A stretch of 64,000 nucleotides of DNA from contig NZ_AOLP01000005.1 of the NCBI RefSeq assembly GCF_000337795.1, positions 1-64,000 on the forward strand. Direction: 5' to 3'. The notes below the pieces were generated by a model. The model saw only the letters and a list, made by a program, of their open reading frames with translations, did no database searches and was not told the origin of the DNA. This DNA is from Haloferax denitrificans ATCC 35960. Lineage in GTDB: Archaea; Halobacteriota; Halobacteria; Halobacteriales; Haloferacaceae. How positions within the stretch are numbered: position 1 is the stretch's first letter; each line of letters starts with the position of its first letter. Position numbers and translations under genes: made by a program. This document shows, piece after piece, positions 8,827 to 17,585 of the stretch.

Positions 8827-9948
8827 TCAGGCCATCGGCGAGCCCTCTTGCGGGCCCTCGTCGGGCGCGCTCACGCTCTCGTCGCCGTCGTCGCCGGACT
8901 CCCCGCGGAGCGCCAGCGCGAACGCGCCGAGCCCGACGAGGAGGACGACGAACTCGAGGACGCCCCCGAGCGGGACGAAATCGAGGACGGCCAGCACGAA
9001 CAGGCCGGCGAACAGCGCGACCCAGCGGTTGTCGTAGTCGGCGAGCGACAGGAGCCACGTCCCGAGGACGAGCGCGCCGTAGATGCCCGCGACCCAGAGG
9101 ACGAGCAGGAAGCCGACCCCGCCGGCCAGCGAGAGCGGGATGCCCACGATGGTCAAAAGCAGGAGCAGGAGGACGATGGGCACCGCGACGATGGCGAGCA
9201 GGCCGACGCCGCCGCTCCGCACGGCCTTCTTCGTTCCGAGACCCGTCACGCGGCGGGCGAACTCGGGGGCGACGAGGACGATAATCGCGCCGACGACGAA
9301 GTTAGCGAGGAGCCAGTAGCCCGAGACCACCCAACCGGGGATGACCGGACCTTCGAACTGGCCGAACTGAACCGGCGTCCCGGCGACGACGGGGCCGGCG
9401 ACCGCGAGGTCGTCGACCTGGCGCACGCCGCCGTCGACGACGGCCGCGGCGTCGACGGTCGCGGTCGCGGCGTCGTATTCGAGCGACCCGCCGACCCGAG
9501 CGGTCGGGCCGACCGCGAGCTCTTCGGCCCCGACGCGGACGTTTCCGTCGACCGCGCCGTCGAGTCGGACGGTGCCGCCGGCGGCGTCTAACGACCCGTC
9601 GATGACGGCGGTGTCGCGGACGAACACCGCGCCGCCAGCGAGGCTCACGTCGCCGTTGACGGTGCCTTCGAGGGTCGCGGAGCCCGCGACTGCGTCGAGG
9701 TTCCCGTTGATGACGCCCGTCTCCGTCACGAGGACGGTCCCGGCCGTCGCAGACACGTCGCCGGTTACCGTCCCGGCGACGACGACCGTGCCGCCGACCG
9801 CGTCGAGGTCGCCGTCGAAGGTCTCGCCTTCGTCGACGACGACGGCACCGCCGGCTGACGGTCCCTGTTGTGCGGCCGCGACGCCCGCGAGCGACCCCAC
9901 CACGAGGAGGCTCACGAGGAGCGCGACCAGTTGTTTCGCTGTGAACAT
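8827..9948 (-). CDS. bactofilin-like polymer-forming repeat protein with membrane anchor
   Basis: This 373-residue protein has an N-terminal signal/anchor (FTAKQLVALLVSLLVVGSLA) and then about 150 residues of short beta-helical repeats such as GDLDAVGGTVVVAGTVTGDV, the pattern of bactofilins (polymer-forming cytoskeletal family). Three or four C-terminal membrane helices follow (about residues 210-345) and an acidic tail. The repeat domain is predicted to lie outside the cell, unlike cytosolic bactofilins. The role may be envelope scaffolding, but this is inference. Upstream in-frame ATGs add a redundant hydrophobic stretch; MFTAKQ at 9948 was chosen. Confidence 0.85.
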   Translation of the reverse strand: MFTAKQLVALLVSLLVVGSLAGVAAAQQGPSAGGAVVVDEGETFDGDLDAVGGTVVVAGTVTGDVSATAGTVLVTETGVINGNLDAVAGSATLEGTVNGDVSLAGGAVFVRDTAVIDGSLDAAGGTVRLDGAVDGNVRVGAEELAVGPTARVGGSLEYDAATATVDAAAVVDGGVRQVDDLAVAGPVVAGTPVQFGQFEGPVIPGWVVSGYWLLANFVVGAIIVLVAPEFARRVTGLGTKKAVRSGGVGLLAIVAVPIVLLLLLLTIVGIPLSLAGGVGFLLVLWVAGIYGALVLGTWLLSLADYDNRWVALFAGLFVLAVLDFVPLGGVLEFVVLLVGLGAFALALRGESGDDGDESVSAPDEGPQEGSPMA

Positions 9949-10158
9949 CGGAATCACCGAGGCTACGCCTCGGATGAATGATACGACGCCGGAGAGCATA
10001 AACCGAGACAGACGGTTTCAGACGCCGGGAAACGGCCGGTTCGACTGACTGTCCGCGTTCGTCGTCCGGTCGTGCGAAGAGCCTCGGATCGCCGACAGGT
10101 CCCCCACCGAAGCTACCGCTTGGTCCATCTTTTTGCCGACTCGCGGAGATGTTCGAGC

Positions 10159-11133
10159 ATGGAGTACACGACGCTCGGAGACACCGGCATGGAGGTCTCC
10201 CGCATCTGTCTCGGCTGTATGAGCTTCGGCACGCCGGAGTGGCGCGAGTGGGTCTTAGACGAGGAGGCGGGGCTCGAACTGGTCGACCGCGCCATCGAAC
10301 TCGGTATCAACTTCTTCGACACGGCGAACATGTACTCGAACGGCGAGTCCGAGCGCGTCCTCGGGAAGGCGCTTGAGGGCCGCCGCGACGAGGCGGTCGT
10401 CGCCTCGAAGGTCTACTTCCAGATGGACGACGAGGACCCGAACTCCGGCGGTCTCTCGCGGAAGGCCATCGAGCAGGAACTCGACAACTCGCTTTCCCGC
10501 CTCGGGATGGACAGCCTCGACCTGCTCCAGATTCACCGCTACGATTACGACACGCCCATCGAGACGACGATGCGCGCGCTCGACGACGCGGTTCGGCGCG
10601 GCAAGACGCGCTACGTCGGCGCGTCGTCGATGTGGGCCCACCAGTTCGCGGAGGCGCAGTACACCGCCGACTCGCTCGGACTGGACCGCTTCGCCACGAT
10701 GCAGAACCACTACAACCTGCTGTACCGCGAGGAGGAACGCGAGATGCTCCCGCTCTGCGAGAAGCAGGGCGTCGGCGTCATGCCGTGGTCGCCGCTCGCC
10801 CGCGGCTACCTCACCCGCCCCCACGAGGAGTTCGAGGCGACGACCCGCGGTCGGACCGACGAGCACGCCAAGGGCCACCCGTACTTCGAGGGCGGCGGCC
10901 GCGAGGTCAACGAGCGCGTCGAGGAACTCGCCGACGAGAAGGGCGTCAAGATGGCGCAACTCGCCCTGTCGTGGGTGCTCCACAAGGACTGGGTGGACGC
11001 GCCCATCGTCGGCACGAGCAGTGTCGAACACCTCGAAGACGCGGTCGAGGCGCTCGACATCAAGCTCTCGGACTCCGACATCGACTACCTCGAAGAACCC
11101 TACCGGCCGGTCCGCGTCTCCGGCCACGACTAA
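10159..11133 (+). CDS. aldo/keto reductase
   Basis: This 324-residue TIM-barrel NADP-dependent oxidoreductase starts MEYTTLGDTGMEVSR. The conserved catalytic tetrad regions are visible: DTANMYSNGESE (Asp, Tyr), VVASKVYF (Lys) and LLQIHRYD (His). The cofactor end carries GTSSVEHLEDAVEALD. It belongs to the AKR subfamily related to Tas/YajO and voltage-gated K-channel beta subunits. The substrate cannot be read from sequence. The start follows a TATA-like CATCTTTTT about 27 nt upstream, which favours a leaderless mRNA from 10159. Confidence 0.93.
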   Translation: MEYTTLGDTGMEVSRICLGCMSFGTPEWREWVLDEEAGLELVDRAIELGINFFDTANMYSNGESERVLGKALEGRRDEAVVASKVYFQMDDEDPNSGGLSRKAIEQELDNSLSRLGMDSLDLLQIHRYDYDTPIETTMRALDDAVRRGKTRYVGASSMWAHQFAEAQYTADSLGLDRFATMQNHYNLLYREEEREMLPLCEKQGVGVMPWSPLARGYLTRPHEEFEATTRGRTDEHAKGHPYFEGGGREVNERVEELADEKGVKMAQLALSWVLHKDWVDAPIVGTSSVEHLEDAVEALDIKLSDSDIDYLEEPYRPVRVSGHD

Positions 11134-11176
11134 GGCTAAGGGAAACAGCCTTCAGCGCCCGTCGAGAGAGTCGGTT

Positions 11177-11671
11177 GTGTACGGGACACTCGCTCGAATC
11201 GCCCGCGACGAGCCGGAGACGGCGATTCTCGGCGTCGAGTCGCTCCTCGCGGCCGGCGTCCTCCTCGGCGTCGCGCTGACGCTCGTCTCGCCGCTCGCGT
11301 CGGCGCTCCCGCTCGTCCACGTCGGCTTCACGCTCGCGGCCGCGGCGACGCTCCTTCTCACGGTCGTCTCGCTTCTGGCCGCGTCGCGGCGAATCGCCCT
11401 CCTCCTCACCGGCCGCGGCGGCCTGCGAATCGAGACGTTCTGGCGGCTCCTCGAACTGATGCTCGCGTTCTTCGTCGCCGGTATCGTCGCCTTCGCGGTC
11501 CAGCTCGGCGAGTTCGCGGCGGCCGTCCCCGACCCGCGGGGCGGCGGCGTCTTCGTCGGGCTGTTCTTGGCGTTCGTCCTCGCGGGCGTCGGCCTCGCCG
11601 TCGTCGTCTGCCTCCGCGGGATGTGGCTCGTCGTGAACGCCGAACTTCAGTCGGCGCTCGACGGCGTCTGA
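11177..11671 (+). CDS. four-helix membrane protein of unknown function
   Basis: This 164-residue protein with a GTG start (MYGTLARIARDEPETAIL) has about four hydrophobic helices and one charged cytosolic loop (SRRIALLLTGRGGLRIE). It lies 43 bp after the aldo/keto reductase and may be co-transcribed. Its 3' end overlaps the convergent MFS gene by 25 bp. I do not recognise the family. Confidence 0.75.
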   Translation: MYGTLARIARDEPETAILGVESLLAAGVLLGVALTLVSPLASALPLVHVGFTLAAAATLLLTVVSLLAASRRIALLLTGRGGLRIETFWRLLELMLAFFVAGIVAFAVQLGEFAAAVPDPRGGGVFVGLFLAFVLAGVGLAVVVCLRGMWLVVNAELQSALDGV

Positions 11672-12864
11672 CCCGCGTCGATACCGTCGAGCCGCTTCAC
11701 CGCCCGGAGCGCGACGATGGCGATGGCGACCTCGGCGAAGCCGACGACGAGGAACGACGGGAGGTAGCCGACCGCGTCGGCGACGACGCCCCCGATGAGG
11801 AAGCCCGCGAGAAAGCCGAGACTCCCGAAGACGTTGAAGCCGCCGAGGGCCGCCCCGCGCTCGCCCGAGTCGGCGAGGTCGGTCACGAGCGCCATCGTCG
11901 CGGGCGCGACGAGCGCGCCGAAGACGCCGACGACGACCATGAGGGCGGCCGCGAGTTCGAAGGCCGGAGCGACGCCGACGGCGACGATTGCGACGCCGTA
12001 GAGCATCGACCCCGCGACGACGGGGACGAACCGGCCGACCCGGTCGGACAGCGACCCCAGCGGGTACTGCAGGAGCGCGAAGGGGACGAAAAAGAGCGCG
12101 AGCACCCCGCCGGCGACGGCGGCGTCCACGCCGAACGCCTCGCGGAAGTAGTACACCCCGACGAGGGCGAAGAAGCCGGCGGTCATGCGGTCGATGAAGC
12201 CGAAGGCGTAGGGCACCGCGAACGCCGGGCGGGCGGCCAGTTTCTTGAGGACGACGCCGACGCCGACGCGGGTCGAATCGGGCGTCCGGTCGGTGACGGT
12301 CGTGACGAGCAGGGCGACGGCGGTGAGCGACGCGGCCGACGCGTACAGCGGCGCGAGCGGGTCGATGGTGGTGAGTTGGCCGCCGACGACCGAGCCGAGC
12401 GCCGCGCCGAGGCCGATGGCGATACCTGCCGCACCCATGTTCCGGCCGTTGCCTCCCGAGAGGTCCGCGAGCATCGTAATCGACAGCGAGAACGCGCCGA
12501 TGGTCATCGCGCCGCCGACGAGGCGGACGGCGAGGACCGCGCCGAACGTGGCGTCGAGCCACGGGAGCGTGGCGAGCGCGAGGAGCGCGACGTAGCTGGC
12601 CGCGCCGCCGAGCGCGCCCGCGACGATGAGCCACGTCCGCCGACCGAGCGCGTCCGAGAGCGCGCCCCAGACGCTGGAGAAGGCGACGAACGAGGCGAAC
12701 TCGGCGACGAGAAACAGCATCCCGGCAGAGAGGTCGTACTCGCCCCGCCCGCCGCCGAGGGCGGTCACGAGGTCGGAGACGCCGGGATAGAGGAGCACCT
12801 GCGAGACGAGGACGCCCCAGACGGCGAGCGCGAGCGTCGCGCGTTCGCGGCGCGTCGAGTCCAT
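11647..12864 (-). CDS. MFS transporter
   Basis: This 405-residue protein starts MDSTRRERATLALAVWG and has about 12 membrane helices. The MFS loop 2-3 signature appears as GALSDALGRRTWL and, in the second half, GSLSDRVGRFVP. The TetA/multidrug-like layout suggests drug or metabolite efflux, but no substrate can be assigned. It is convergent with the preceding membrane protein gene and overlaps its end. Confidence 0.92.
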   Translation of the reverse strand: MDSTRRERATLALAVWGVLVSQVLLYPGVSDLVTALGGGRGEYDLSAGMLFLVAEFASFVAFSSVWGALSDALGRRTWLIVAGALGGAASYVALLALATLPWLDATFGAVLAVRLVGGAMTIGAFSLSITMLADLSGGNGRNMGAAGIAIGLGAALGSVVGGQLTTIDPLAPLYASAASLTAVALLVTTVTDRTPDSTRVGVGVVLKKLAARPAFAVPYAFGFIDRMTAGFFALVGVYYFREAFGVDAAVAGGVLALFFVPFALLQYPLGSLSDRVGRFVPVVAGSMLYGVAIVAVGVAPAFELAAALMVVVGVFGALVAPATMALVTDLADSGERGAALGGFNVFGSLGFLAGFLIGGVVADAVGYLPSFLVVGFAEVAIAIVALRAVKRLDGIDAGQTPSSAD

Positions 12865-12920
12865 ACGGGGTCGGTCGGTCCCGACGAAAATAGCCCTGTC
12901 CTTGTTCGATTCGGTTGCCG

Positions 12921-13988
12921 TTACCCGAGGCGGACGGGGTCGAAGTCGAGGAAGGCCGTCTCGTAGCCCTCGTGGCGAGCGACCTGCGGCGGCACGTCAA
13001 CCGCGAGGTCGACGGTCGCGTCGTCGCCGGCGAGCCCCGGCACCGACGCGCCGTAGTGGAACCCGAGGTCGGCGTCGAGGCCGGGTTCGAGGCGACCGTC
13101 GAAGCGGGTCGAGCCGCCGGACGCGACGGTCGCGGTGAGGCCCAGCCGCGGGACGAGAAGGCGGTTATAGGGCGTCAGCGGGAAGACGGCGAGGTACGGG
13201 TCGTCGTCGTCGCCGAAGCGGTCGGCGTCGAGGGCGGTGCCGACGAGTCTGAGGCTCCCGGTCGTCGCCGAGCCCAGCGCCGTCCCCGGAAGCGTCTCGG
13301 GGCCGAGGCCGAGCGGGAGACCGTCCATCTCCATCGGCCTGACCGCGCCGGAGTCGCCCTGCTGGTCGTCGAACATCGTGTACGGGATGTCGTCGCGGTC
13401 GCCGGAACTGTACTCGAAGTCGAGCGTCGCGCTCGCGGGGGAATCGAACCGCCCGGCGAAGTCGCCGAAGAGGCGCAGGGAGGGCGCGCCCACGTCCACC
13501 GTCACCTCGTAGGTGCCGTCGCCGTCGAGACCGAAGTTCGAGCCGTAGTGGAAGCCCATCCGCTGGGAGAGCATCGCGTAGACGACCTCCTCGCTCACGA
13601 GGTCGCCGTCGCGGGCGATTTCGATAGAGAGGCCGGTGTCGGGGACGACGACGCCCGTCTCGGGGTCCCAGACGGACGCCATGAGATGCACGTCGTCGCC
13701 GGCCTCGACTGAGGTCCGCGACGTGCCGAAGCCGTCGCCCTCGTCGGCCATCACCCAGAAGCGGTGGGGATAGCTGTAGAAGACGCCCACCCGGAGGTCG
13801 CCGGCGTCGGCGGTGCCGACCATGCGCATCCCCTCGGTGTGGGTCGGGACGTACACCTCGTCGGGACGGTTCGAGACGACCGGCGGCTCGTTCGACGTGT
13901 AGAGCCGGCCGAGTTCGGCGAGACAGCCGGAGAGCCCGGCGGCTCCGACGGTCCCGCTCGCCGCGAGGAATCGACGCCGGCTCGTCAT
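12921..13988 (-). CDS. Tat lipoprotein with tandem P19-like metal-binding domains
   Basis: This 355-residue protein has a twin-arginine lipoprotein signal (MTSRRRFLAASGTVGAAGLSGC). The motif MGFHYGSNFGLDGDGTYEV (middle) and its partner LGFHYGASVPGLAGDD (C-terminal) both resemble the Met/His-containing strand of bacterial P19/Tp34 periplasmic iron proteins. The last segment, PPQVARHEGYETAFLDFD, also fits the P19 end. This suggests two P19-like domains in one chain. The start overlaps the SCO1 stop by 4 bp (ATGA), so the two are translationally coupled. The role is likely extracytoplasmic iron or copper handling, by inference. Confidence 0.75.
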   Translation of the reverse strand: MTSRRRFLAASGTVGAAGLSGCLAELGRLYTSNEPPVVSNRPDEVYVPTHTEGMRMVGTADAGDLRVGVFYSYPHRFWVMADEGDGFGTSRTSVEAGDDVHLMASVWDPETGVVVPDTGLSIEIARDGDLVSEEVVYAMLSQRMGFHYGSNFGLDGDGTYEVTVDVGAPSLRLFGDFAGRFDSPASATLDFEYSSGDRDDIPYTMFDDQQGDSGAVRPMEMDGLPLGLGPETLPGTALGSATTGSLRLVGTALDADRFGDDDDPYLAVFPLTPYNRLLVPRLGLTATVASGGSTRFDGRLEPGLDADLGFHYGASVPGLAGDDATVDLAVDVPPQVARHEGYETAFLDFDPVRLG

Positions 13989-14656
13989 GCCTCCCGGAGC
14001 GCGGTGAGGTCGTCGATGAGCGTCTGTTCGTTCGGCTGGTTGCCCCGGTAGGTCCGCTCGACGTAGCCGTCGCCGTTGACGAGCGAGACGAGGCCGAGGT
14101 GGGTGAACATGTAGTTGCCCTCGTCGTTCGGCTCGTTCTTCTGGAAGAAGACGCCGAACTGGTCTTCGACGACGGACTTCGCCTCGGCCTCGTCGGCGGG
14201 CCGGAGGAAGTGCCAGTTGCCCGCGTCCATGTCGACGTTCATCTGGTCTGCCTCCGCGCGGAAGGCGTCGGCGTCGTCGCGGGCGGGGTCGAACGTGATG
14301 GGGTAGAACGACACGTCGTCGGCGTAGCCCTCGGAAATCGAGTGAATCTGGACCTCGCGGAGCGCGCTGATGAGGACCGGACAGACGGTCATGCAGTTGG
14401 TGAAAAAGTACGTGTGGAAGTGCGGCCCGTCGATGTCGCGGACCGACACCTCGCTCCCCGCGATGGGGTCCGAAAGCGTCACGTCGGGGACCCGCTGGCC
14501 CCACGCCGGATACGGGAGGTCCTCGCTGGACACGTCGTTCTCGCGGTCTGGCTTCGACAGCGACACGTTCGGGTTGGCGTCGCCGCCACCGAGACAGCCC
14601 GCCAGCCCGACGGCCGCGCCCGCCCCGGCGGCGCGGAGATACGTTCGTCGTTTCAT
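13985..14656 (-). CDS. SCO1/SenC-family copper chaperone lipoprotein
   Basis: This 223-residue protein has a Tat lipoprotein signal (MKRRTYLRAAGAGAAVGLAGC). Its thioredoxin-like fold keeps the SCO copper site: CMTVCPV (CxxxC) and a distal His in MFTHLGLV. SCO proteins deliver copper to the CuA centre of terminal oxidase. It is the first gene of a coupled pair with the P19-like lipoprotein (ATGA overlap). It is divergent from the DyP-like gene, with 146 bp between starts. Confidence 0.92.
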   Translation of the reverse strand: MKRRTYLRAAGAGAAVGLAGCLGGGDANPNVSLSKPDRENDVSSEDLPYPAWGQRVPDVTLSDPIAGSEVSVRDIDGPHFHTYFFTNCMTVCPVLISALREVQIHSISEGYADDVSFYPITFDPARDDADAFRAEADQMNVDMDAGNWHFLRPADEAEAKSVVEDQFGVFFQKNEPNDEGNYMFTHLGLVSLVNGDGYVERTYRGNQPNEQTLIDDLTALREA

Positions 14657-14802
14657 TGCTCTTCGCTAGAGCTCCGGTACTGAAATGCCGTTTGGTGTGC
14701 GTTTCGAACGCCAGCGCGCGTGTTCTCGTTCCGCACGACCGCGGCCGAATCTTCGACGCACACACCAGAACGGACTTCCCCGCGAGGTGCCTAGCCGGGC
14801 GT

Positions 14803-16101
14803 ATGTTCGACGGGTCTCCGTCCCGCCGGGAGTTCCTGAAGGCCGCGGTCGCCGCCGGCGGCGCGGCGGCGCTGTCCGCCTGCCTCGACAGGGCACCGGA
14901 CGCCCCCGTCCCGGCGGGGACCGACGCGTTCGAGACGCTCCCGAGCCGACAGCACGCGTGGAACGAGTTCTGCCGCGAGGACGACCACGGCAACGCCGAG
15001 ATGCCCAGACATCAGGTGCTCCTCTACCTCGACCTCGACGCCGAGGGGCCGCCCGACGAGGCCGACCGCGAGACCGTCGAGCGCGCCTTCCGCGTCCTCG
15101 ACCGCGCCTACGAGCGGAGCCACGAGGGCGTCGTCTGGTCGGCCGCCTACACCCCGCGGTACTTCGACCGCTTCGACGACCCGCTTCCCGACAGCGTGGA
15201 CCTGCCCGAACCGCGGGCGCTGTCGCCGTTCGAGACGCCCGAGTTCGACCGGCAGGACGCGCTCGTCCACCTCGCGTCGGACCGCGCCGACGCGGTTCTC
15301 GAAGCCGAACAGGCCCTCCTCAGCGAGACCGACGAGGCCAACGGCGTCGCCGTCGACGCCGACCTCTCGGGCGTCTTCTCGGTCGCCTCCCGGCGGACGG
15401 GCTTCGTCGGGGCCGGACTCCCCGCGGAGCACCAGTCCGACCTCAACGGCATCCCCGACGGGAACCCCGTCCCTGAGGAATCACCGCTTTTCATGGGGTT
15501 CAAAGCGGGCTTCGCGGGGAATCAGGCCACCGAGGAGTACGTCACCATCGACGAGGGGCCGTTCGCGGGCGCGACCACGAAGCACGTGGCGAACATCCGC
15601 CAGCGCCTCTCGGACTGGTACGACGAGGAAGACCGCTACCACCGGGTCATGAAGCTGTTTTCGCCCGCGCACGCCGAGCAGGGACTCATCGAAGGCGTCG
15701 GCGACAACCTCGGCGACGACAGCGGTATCGACGCGATGTTGGACAGCCTCCGCGACGACGCTTTCGAGTTCGGCCACGTCGGCCACGCCCAGAAGGCCGC
15801 CCGCGCCAACCGCGACGAGGAGGGCAACGTCAGACTCCTCCGCAGACACTTCGAGTCGGCCGACGACGGCGTGGCGAGCCTGCATTTCCCGTCGCTCCAG
15901 CGCGGCATCTCGGCGTTCGAGGAGGTCCGCGAGGCGATGAACGGCACCGACCTGACCGACGTGCCGACCGTCCGCCAGCGCGTCAACAACGGGATTTTAG
16001 AGTACATCTTCGTCAAGCGCCGCGGCAACTTCCTCGTGCCGCCGCGGGAGATTCGCGCGTTGCCGACGCCGACGGGCGAAGCGCCGGGACTGGACGGCTG
16101 A
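14803..16101 (+). CDS. Tat-exported DyP-peroxidase-like protein (EfeB-like), degenerate active site
   Basis: This 432-residue protein has a Tat lipoprotein signal (SPSRREFLKAAVAAGGAAAL, then SAC). The overall plan is that of dye-decolorising peroxidases/EfeB. The GxxDG motif, whose Asp is the distal catalytic residue in DyP enzymes, reads GFKAGF here (about residues 232-237). The region GHAQKAARANRDEEG (His about 328) resembles the proximal heme-ligand motif. I know the group as a haloarchaeal DUF7405-type family. It may bind heme but lack normal peroxidase chemistry. It lies divergent from SCO1, close to a P19-like protein and c-type maturation genes. Start at ATG 14803, which opens the Tat signal. 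Confidence 0.75.
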   Translation: MFDGSPSRREFLKAAVAAGGAAALSACLDRAPDAPVPAGTDAFETLPSRQHAWNEFCREDDHGNAEMPRHQVLLYLDLDAEGPPDEADRETVERAFRVLDRAYERSHEGVVWSAAYTPRYFDRFDDPLPDSVDLPEPRALSPFETPEFDRQDALVHLASDRADAVLEAEQALLSETDEANGVAVDADLSGVFSVASRRTGFVGAGLPAEHQSDLNGIPDGNPVPEESPLFMGFKAGFAGNQATEEYVTIDEGPFAGATTKHVANIRQRLSDWYDEEDRYHRVMKLFSPAHAEQGLIEGVGDNLGDDSGIDAMLDSLRDDAFEFGHVGHAQKAARANRDEEGNVRLLRRHFESADDGVASLHFPSLQRGISAFEEVREAMNGTDLTDVPTVRQRVNNGILEYIFVKRRGNFLVPPREIRALPTPTGEAPGLDG

Positions 16102-16140
16102 ATCGAGCGCCTCCGATTACGTGTTCAGCCAGTCGCGCCC

Positions 16141-16833
16141 TCAGACGTGTCCCAAGAACGACAGCGCCAGCCAAATCTGCCAGAGGCCGGCGAGCACCAT
16201 CGCGACCGCGGCGACTTTCTGGACCCATCCGACGTAGCCCGAAAGCGAACGGGCGAGTCCGTCGCCGAGCGCGGCCGCGACGGTGACGACCGCAAGCGGG
16301 AGCGCCGCGGCCGCGGCGTAGGCTCCGAGCGAGACGACCGCCTGCGCGGTCGGGAGCGCGAGCGACTGGGTGACGACGCCGAGGAAGATCGGGACGACAC
16401 AGCCGGCCGCCGCGAGGCCGTACACCCCGCCGAAGACGGCGAAGCCGGTCACGGACGACCGGTACTCCGGGAGGACGACGTGGAGGCTCGGCGCGCGACC
16501 GGTGAACATGAGGACGCCGAAGCCGACGAGCGCCGCGCCGACGAGCGGTTCGAGGAGCGCGAGGTGCGAGGCGATGCGGCCGCCGACGACCGCGAGCGCG
16601 CTCCCGATAGCGCCGAGAACGACCAGCGCGGCGAGCGAGGCGGCCGCCCCGCGGACGACCGCGCCGCCGAGGTCGGCCTCCTCGCTGGAGAGGTAGTAGC
16701 CGACGTAGCCGGGCAAAAGCGGGTAGGCGCAGGGCGCGAAGAAGGTGGCGACGCCGGCGCTGACGGCGAACGCGAGCGTGCCGGCGAACGCGGAGTCGAA
16801 CCCCAAGGCGGGGCCGAGACCGAACCCGGGCAT
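16141..16833 (-). CDS. ccdA: CcdA-type cytochrome c biogenesis membrane protein
   Basis: This 230-residue, six-helix protein has the DsbD-gamma/CcdA signatures FFAPCAYPLLPGYV and YGLAAAGCVVP, each with the redox Cys that passes electrons across the membrane. It moves cytosolic thiol reducing power to exported thioredoxins. Its ATG shares one base with the stop of the TlpA-like gene upstream (TGATG), which indicates an operon and a natural redox partner. Confidence 0.92.
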   Translation of the reverse strand: MPGFGLGPALGFDSAFAGTLAFAVSAGVATFFAPCAYPLLPGYVGYYLSSEEADLGGAVVRGAAASLAALVVLGAIGSALAVVGGRIASHLALLEPLVGAALVGFGVLMFTGRAPSLHVVLPEYRSSVTGFAVFGGVYGLAAAGCVVPIFLGVVTQSLALPTAQAVVSLGAYAAAAALPLAVVTVAAALGDGLARSLSGYVGWVQKVAAVAMVLAGLWQIWLALSFLGHV

Positions 16834-17438
16834 CAGGCGACGTCCTCGACGGCGGCGCGGAGGTTCTCCTCGCTGGCGAGGCCGCGGTGCGTCCACGCTA
16901 TCGACCCGTCGGCGTCGAAGACGACGAGATACGGGAGGCCGTTCGCGCGGACCGCGCGCATCAGGTTGCTGTCGGGGTCGTGGCCGACCGTCCAGTTCCC
17001 GTCGTGTTCGGCCCACCAGTCGCGGATATCGTCCATCGTGAGGCCGCCGCCGAGACGCTCGTTCGTCACCGAGACGAACGCCACGTCGTCGCCGAACTCG
17101 TCGTGGAGCGCCCGGAGCGACTCCATCTGGGCGACGCAGGGCGCACACCACGTCGCGAAGAGGTCGAGGACGGTCGGCGTCCCCTCGGCGGGGATTCGAA
17201 CCTCGCCGGCCGACGACCCCTGCGCGTCGACGGTGTCGACGACGAGCGGGAGGTCCCCGGTCCCGGACCCTGACCCGGACCCGGACGACGCCGTCGCTGA
17301 GGCGGTCTCGGTGCTCTCGTCCGCGGCTCCGGCCGTCGTCTCGGTCGTCTCCGAGGGTGCGGACCCGTCGCCGAGACAGCCAGCGAGGCTGGCGACGCCC
17401 GCGCCCGCGAGAAGAGAGAGGAGGGCGCGTCGTCTCAC
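16833..17438 (-). CDS. TlpA/ResA-type thioredoxin lipoprotein
   Basis: This 201-residue protein has a lipobox (MRRRALLSLLAGAGVASLAGC), a long Ser/Thr/Gly linker and a thioredoxin domain with WCAPC (about residue 96). The cis-Pro loop is GLPYLVV. It should reduce exported disulfides, such as apocytochrome c, with electrons from CcdA, whose gene follows with a one-base overlap. The low-complexity linker (SGSGSGSGTG) is typical of haloarchaeal lipoproteins. Confidence 0.92.
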   Translation of the reverse strand: MRRRALLSLLAGAGVASLAGCLGDGSAPSETTETTAGAADESTETASATASSGSGSGSGTGDLPLVVDTVDAQGSSAGEVRIPAEGTPTVLDLFATWCAPCVAQMESLRALHDEFGDDVAFVSVTNERLGGGLTMDDIRDWWAEHDGNWTVGHDPDSNLMRAVRANGLPYLVVFDADGSIAWTHRGLASEENLRAAVEDVA

Positions 17439-17585
17439 GGGTCGTCACCTCGGCGGGGTCGGGAGCGCGGTCGCGTCGGGTGCATAGTCGTGGATAGTGA
17501 ATCTCGCCGTAAAGCGTCGCTGGTGTCGCGCACGAATCCCGTGCGAGAGATGGTGTGGGCGTCGGACCCCGCGAGTCGCGTCCGA

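Noticed and set aside
7357-9591. 744-codon open frame on the + strand
   Set aside because: It is antisense to the acyl-CoA synthetase and bactofilin-like genes. High GC leaves few stops in the opposite frames; the translation is Arg/Glu/Val-rich and has no domains.
11060-13000. 646-codon open frame on the - strand
   Set aside because: It is out of frame with the MFS gene on the same strand, and the Arg-rich composition is that of a shadow.
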